This document shows positions 4,897 through 7,130 of a stretch of 7,130 nt of DNA, piece after piece. Each line of letters starts with the position of its first letter. Position 1 is the first letter of the stretch. The position numbers and the translations under genes are program-made. A model generated the notes under the pieces. It saw only the letters and a list, made by a program, of their open reading frames with translations. It did not search any database and was not told where the DNA came from. Origin of the DNA: Chloroflexota bacterium (GTDB lineage: Bacteria; Chloroflexota; Dehalococcoidia; SHYB01); the NCBI GenBank assembly GCA_016200725.1, contig JACQEE010000110.1:1-7130 (forward strand), written 5' to 3'.

Positions 4897-6432
4897 ATGG
4901 CTCGCTCCTCCGCAGATCGGTTGGGACCGTTGACGGAGGCGGAGCTGGCCGACGGATTCGCCAGACTCGCGGCCAGGCAGTGGCGGGTGAGGGAAGCGAA
5001 ACCGTTCGCGAGGCGCATCGCCTCGATTCCCTCGATTGCGGCGCCTTTTCTCGTCGACCGTCTCATCAAAGGTGACCGGCACGAGCGCGAGATCGCAACA
5101 CACCTATTGGGACACCTACAGGGGCCTCGGGTGATCGCCCCTCTGCGCGGCATCGTCACGAGCCAATCGTCGCCGGACGACGTTCGCGCGGCCGCCGCAG
5201 CGGTGCTGCACCGCCTCGATACGGGCAACGCGGCGCCAGCCATCCGCGACCCCGAGCGGTTGCTCGCTGACATCTGGGAGACGGTGCTGCAGCGCGCACA
5301 CACAGAAGAATCGTTCTGCGAGCAGTTTATCGCCAGCCTCGAGGAAGACGAGCCTGAAGCACGCGCCGAGATGATCGCTGAGCTGGGCTCCACAAGAGAT
5401 GCCCGCGCTCTTGCACTGCTGCTACCCCTGTTGTATAGCAAGCGGGCGCCGACGGTGTCCGCGGCTGTCGAGGCGATCGAAGCTCTCGGTTCACCAGAGG
5501 CAGCTCGAGTCCTGGAAGAGCGGTCCAAGGCAGACCCGACGCCTCGGATCCGCATCCGTGCGCGCGCCGCATATGGCCGAGTGCTCATGCGCGCGAATCC
5601 TCTGTGGGCTGAGGACAGGCCCCCGGTGCGGCCCGAGGCAACGCGCCTCCCGATTGACCGAGCGTGTGTGAGCCTCATCGACCAGAATGGCGACCAAGCC
5701 ATCATAGTGAGCCGGCGTCGCGCGGACGGCCATCTGAAAGTGTTCACCGCTCTCGTAAGCGATGTGGACGGCATCAAGCAGTGCTTTGGCGTAGATATGA
5801 TGAACGACACGGAGTTGGGCGAGATTGTCGATGAAATAGTGCGACAGGGACTGGCCCCTGTCGAAGTAGGCATCGGCCACTGCAGCGTGACGCTCAACGC
5901 TGCGCTAGACGTTACACTCGGACAGCGAAGGCGCCCGCCTATCGAGTTGCTCGTATGGCGAACACTCCTTGAGATGACCGACGAGGCCGCGACAGCTCTC
6001 CCGGAGACGGATACTTCCGACGAAGTCTTTGCTGAACTCATGCCGCAGACAGGCGCGCTGTTGGCAACGCCTGAGTTCCGGCAGTGGTATTTCGGCGCTG
6101 GCCTCGTGTGGCCATATGTCGACGAGTGGTCACAAGCAACGCTCGAGCAGCAGCGCGGCGATGAGGGGCAGCGGACACTCGCTCAACTCGTAGATCTAGC
6201 CTGTCGAGACCTTATCGACGCCGACGAACGAGATCGATTGATCAGCCGGCTCGAGCGCCAGGCGGCGTTGCTGCAACGCATGGGAAAGATCGATGCCTCG
6301 CGGCTGGCAGCGGTCGCTGCGCGCGGGCTAGACGTCGTTGAGTGCATCCCCCTCGAGATGCATCCCTTCGTGCGCGCGATGGTGCTGAGCAGTTTCCTCA
6401 ACGCAGGACTGCGGCCGCCCGTGCGCGGCTAG
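4897..6432 (+). CDS. HEAT-like repeat protein with unassigned C-terminal domain
   Basis: This 511-aa protein has no signal peptide or membrane segment and is presumably a cytoplasmic scaffold. The N-terminal half is made of paired helices of HEAT/armadillo type: about 45-108 (IAAPFLVDRLIKGDRHEREI, then GPRVIAPLRGIV and DDVRAAAAAVLHRL) and about 150-228 (EARAEMIAELGSTRDARALA, then TVSAAVEAIEALGSPEAARV). Residues about 252-355 are different in kind, an alternating strand/helix region with RACVSLIDQNGDQAIIVSRR, VSDVDGIKQCFGVDMMND and ELGEIVDEIV. I do not recognise it. The rest (375-511) is mainly helical. The start at 4897 is supported by AGGAGG (4886-4891) five bases upstream. The gene is divergent from the AAA+ unit, sharing a 262-bp control region, and is followed after 164 bases by the carboxylase gene. 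HEAT repeats bind proteins; the partner is unknown. Confidence 0.85.
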   Translation: MARSSADRLGPLTEAELADGFARLAARQWRVREAKPFARRIASIPSIAAPFLVDRLIKGDRHEREIATHLLGHLQGPRVIAPLRGIVTSQSSPDDVRAAAAAVLHRLDTGNAAPAIRDPERLLADIWETVLQRAHTEESFCEQFIASLEEDEPEARAEMIAELGSTRDARALALLLPLLYSKRAPTVSAAVEAIEALGSPEAARVLEERSKADPTPRIRIRARAAYGRVLMRANPLWAEDRPPVRPEATRLPIDRACVSLIDQNGDQAIIVSRRRADGHLKVFTALVSDVDGIKQCFGVDMMNDTELGEIVDEIVRQGLAPVEVGIGHCSVTLNAALDVTLGQRRRPPIELLVWRTLLEMTDEAATALPETDTSDEVFAELMPQTGALLATPEFRQWYFGAGLVWPYVDEWSQATLEQQRGDEGQRTLAQLVDLACRDLIDADERDRLISRLERQAALLQRMGKIDASRLAAVAARGLDVVECIPLEMHPFVRAMVLSSFLNAGLRPPVRG

Positions 6433-6461
6433 GCATCGGATAGAGGCATCCCCCTCTCCCT

Positions 6462-6479
6462 GCGAGCCTCTTGGCTTGC
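6462..6479 (+). terminator. Hairpin after the HEAT-repeat gene, weak terminator candidate
   Basis: GCGAGCC (6462-6468) pairs with GGCTTGC (6473-6479) around a TCTT loop, with one G-U pair. It lies 30 bases after the stop codon. No T-run follows, so it may protect the 3' end or act with Rho rather than terminate alone. Confidence 0.3.
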
Positions 6480-6489
6480 GACACCCCTG

Positions 6490-6503
6490 TGGTACTGCTA
6501 CCA
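6490..6503. repeat. Short perfect hairpin TGGTA-CTGC-TACCA
   Basis: Five-base perfect arms with a 4-base loop, 11 bases after the previous hairpin. On its own it could be chance; it is listed because it belongs to a tandem series of four. Confidence 0.4.
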
Positions 6504-6510
6504 TTGTGCC

Positions 6511-6551
6511 GCTTGCCAGGCTATCAAGATTCCCTTGACCGATTGGCAAGC
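6511..6551. promoter_or_regulatory. Concentric 41-bp dyad upstream of the carboxylase gene
   Basis: The outer arms GCTTGCCA (6511-6518) and TGGCAAGC (6544-6551) are exact reverse complements. The inner arms TCAAG (6524-6528) and CTTGA (6534-6538) are also exact and share the same centre (6531), with 5-base internal loops on both sides. It ends 45 bases before the carboxylase ATG. It may be a dimeric or tetrameric repressor operator, or a structured element of the mRNA leader. No convincing -10/-35 pair was found beside it. Confidence 0.55.
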
Positions 6552-6554
6552 CAC

Positions 6555-6570
6555 AGCCAGCCTCCTGGCT
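6555..6570. repeat. Hairpin AGCCAG-CCTC-CTGGCT
   Basis: Six-base perfect arms with a 4-base loop, starting four bases after the 41-bp dyad and ending 26 bases before the carboxylase start. It could be part of the leader structure; the two bases that follow are T, so it is not a proper terminator. Confidence 0.4.
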
Positions 6571-6596
6571 TTGATCCTTCCGCAATCGCAGGGGTT

Positions 6597-7130
6597 ATGA
6601 CCACAACCGACAACCGCCTTTCCGGACTCGATAAGTTGCGCGCCCAGTCGAAACAAGGCGGCGGCGCTCAGCGCATCGAGCAGCAGCACAAGCGCGGTAA
6701 GTTGACGGCGCGCGAACGCGTCAATCTGCTGCTCGACGAGGGTACGTTCGAGGAACTGGACCCGTTCGTGACGCACCGGGCCGAAGACTTCGGCCTGGGC
6801 GACAAGAAGTTCCTCGGGGACGCCGTGGTCACGGGTCATGGGCAGATCAACGGGCGCACGGCCTTCGTTTACGCACAGGACTTCACGGTCTTCGGCGGCT
6901 CGCTTTCAGAGGTGGTCGCTGAAAAGATCATCAAGGTCATGGACATGGCAATGAAGGTCGGGGCGCCCGTCATTGGCCTGAACGACTCGGGCGGCGCGCG
7001 CATCCAGGAAGGCGTGGTCAGCCTCAAGGGCTACGGCGAGATCTTCCTCCGCAACACACTCGCATCGGGCGTCGTCCCCCAGATCTCAGTCATCATGGGC
7101 CCTTGTGCAGGCGGCGCGGTGTACTCGCCC
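6597..7130 (+). CDS. pccB: Acyl-CoA (propionyl-CoA type) carboxylase, carboxyltransferase beta subunit (3' end cut by window edge)
   Basis: The 178 visible codons from the ATG at 6597 cover the first third of a protein usually about 510-530 aa long. The enzyme moves the carboxyl group from carboxybiotin to propionyl-CoA (or acetyl-CoA), giving methylmalonyl-CoA or malonyl-CoA in the cytoplasm. Family signatures are clear: [20 protein letters not shown] (33-52), [14 protein letters not shown] (74-87), [12 protein letters not shown] (94-105), [12 protein letters not shown] (129-140, with the glycines that help form the oxyanion hole in crotonase-fold carboxyltransferases) and [12 protein letters not shown] (167-178). 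An AGGGG lies only two bases before the ATG; no in-frame alternative start is evident close upstream. It could instead be the alpha subunit of methylmalonyl-CoA decarboxylase (MmdA) or a broad acyl-CoA carboxylase; the neighbouring subunit genes that would decide lie outside the window. Confidence 0.93.
   Translation, partial: MTTTDNRLSGLDKLRAQSKQGGGAQRIEQQHKRGKLTARERVNLLLDEGTFEELDPFVTHRAEDFGLGDKKFLGDAVVTGHGQINGRTAFVYAQDFTVFGGSLSEVVAEKIIKVMDMAMKVGAPVIGLNDSGGARIQEGVVSLKGYGEIFLRNTLASGVVPQISVIMGPCAGGAVYSP

Noticed and set aside
4893..6041. 382-aa open frame on the minus strand antisense to the HEAT-repeat gene
   Set aside because: Its translation is dominated by Ser and Arg, and it is opposite a gene with AGGAGG at good spacing and recognisable helical repeats.
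1..7130. Mobile element, CRISPR array, tRNA or rRNA
   Set aside because: No transposase or integrase motifs, regularly spaced direct repeats, or RNA-gene signatures were seen on either strand.

Overview
The window is GC-rich bacterial DNA with tightly packed genes and Shine-Dalgarno sites ahead of most starts. Nothing in it fixes the taxon. An ECF sigma / RskA-type anti-sigma pair, an AAA+ ATPase with a Cdc48-like look, a HEAT-repeat protein and a propionyl-CoA carboxylase-type carboxyltransferase would suit a Chloroflexota, Armatimonadota or actinobacterial-grade genome. That is inference only.

Layout. (1) Positions 1-1269, minus strand: an ECF sigma factor followed, with a one-base TGATG overlap, by its likely membrane anti-sigma factor, which runs off the left edge. 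(2) 1270-1495: short intergenic stretch with a possible sigma70-type promoter for the sigma gene. (3) 1496-4634, minus strand: a three-gene unit transcribed right to left, made of a 332-aa unknown protein (possible winged helix plus coiled coil), a 167-aa unknown helical protein with an acidic tail (4-base ATGA overlap), and a 508-aa classic-clade AAA+ ATPase. A perfect 14-bp stem-loop sits between the last two genes. (4) 4635-4896: divergent control region with a good TTGACA promoter for the AAA+ unit, dyads on both sides of it, and a weaker promoter candidate for the opposite gene. (5) 4897-6432, plus strand: a 511-aa HEAT-like repeat protein with an unrecognised C-terminal half. (6) 6433-6596: a gap packed with four inverted repeats, one a concentric 41-bp dyad. 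(7) 6597 to the right edge, plus strand: the first 178 codons of an acyl-CoA (propionyl-CoA type) carboxylase carboxyltransferase subunit.

The sigma pair and the carboxylase are familiar. The part most likely to be undescribed is the three-gene AAA+ unit. Its ATPase has the motifs of protein-remodelling AAA machines (Walker A and B, sensor 1, GRDI) but carries an insertion of about 65 residues, has lost the second SRH arginine, and is coupled translationally or transcriptionally to two helical proteins of unknown family that are good candidates for its substrate or adaptor.
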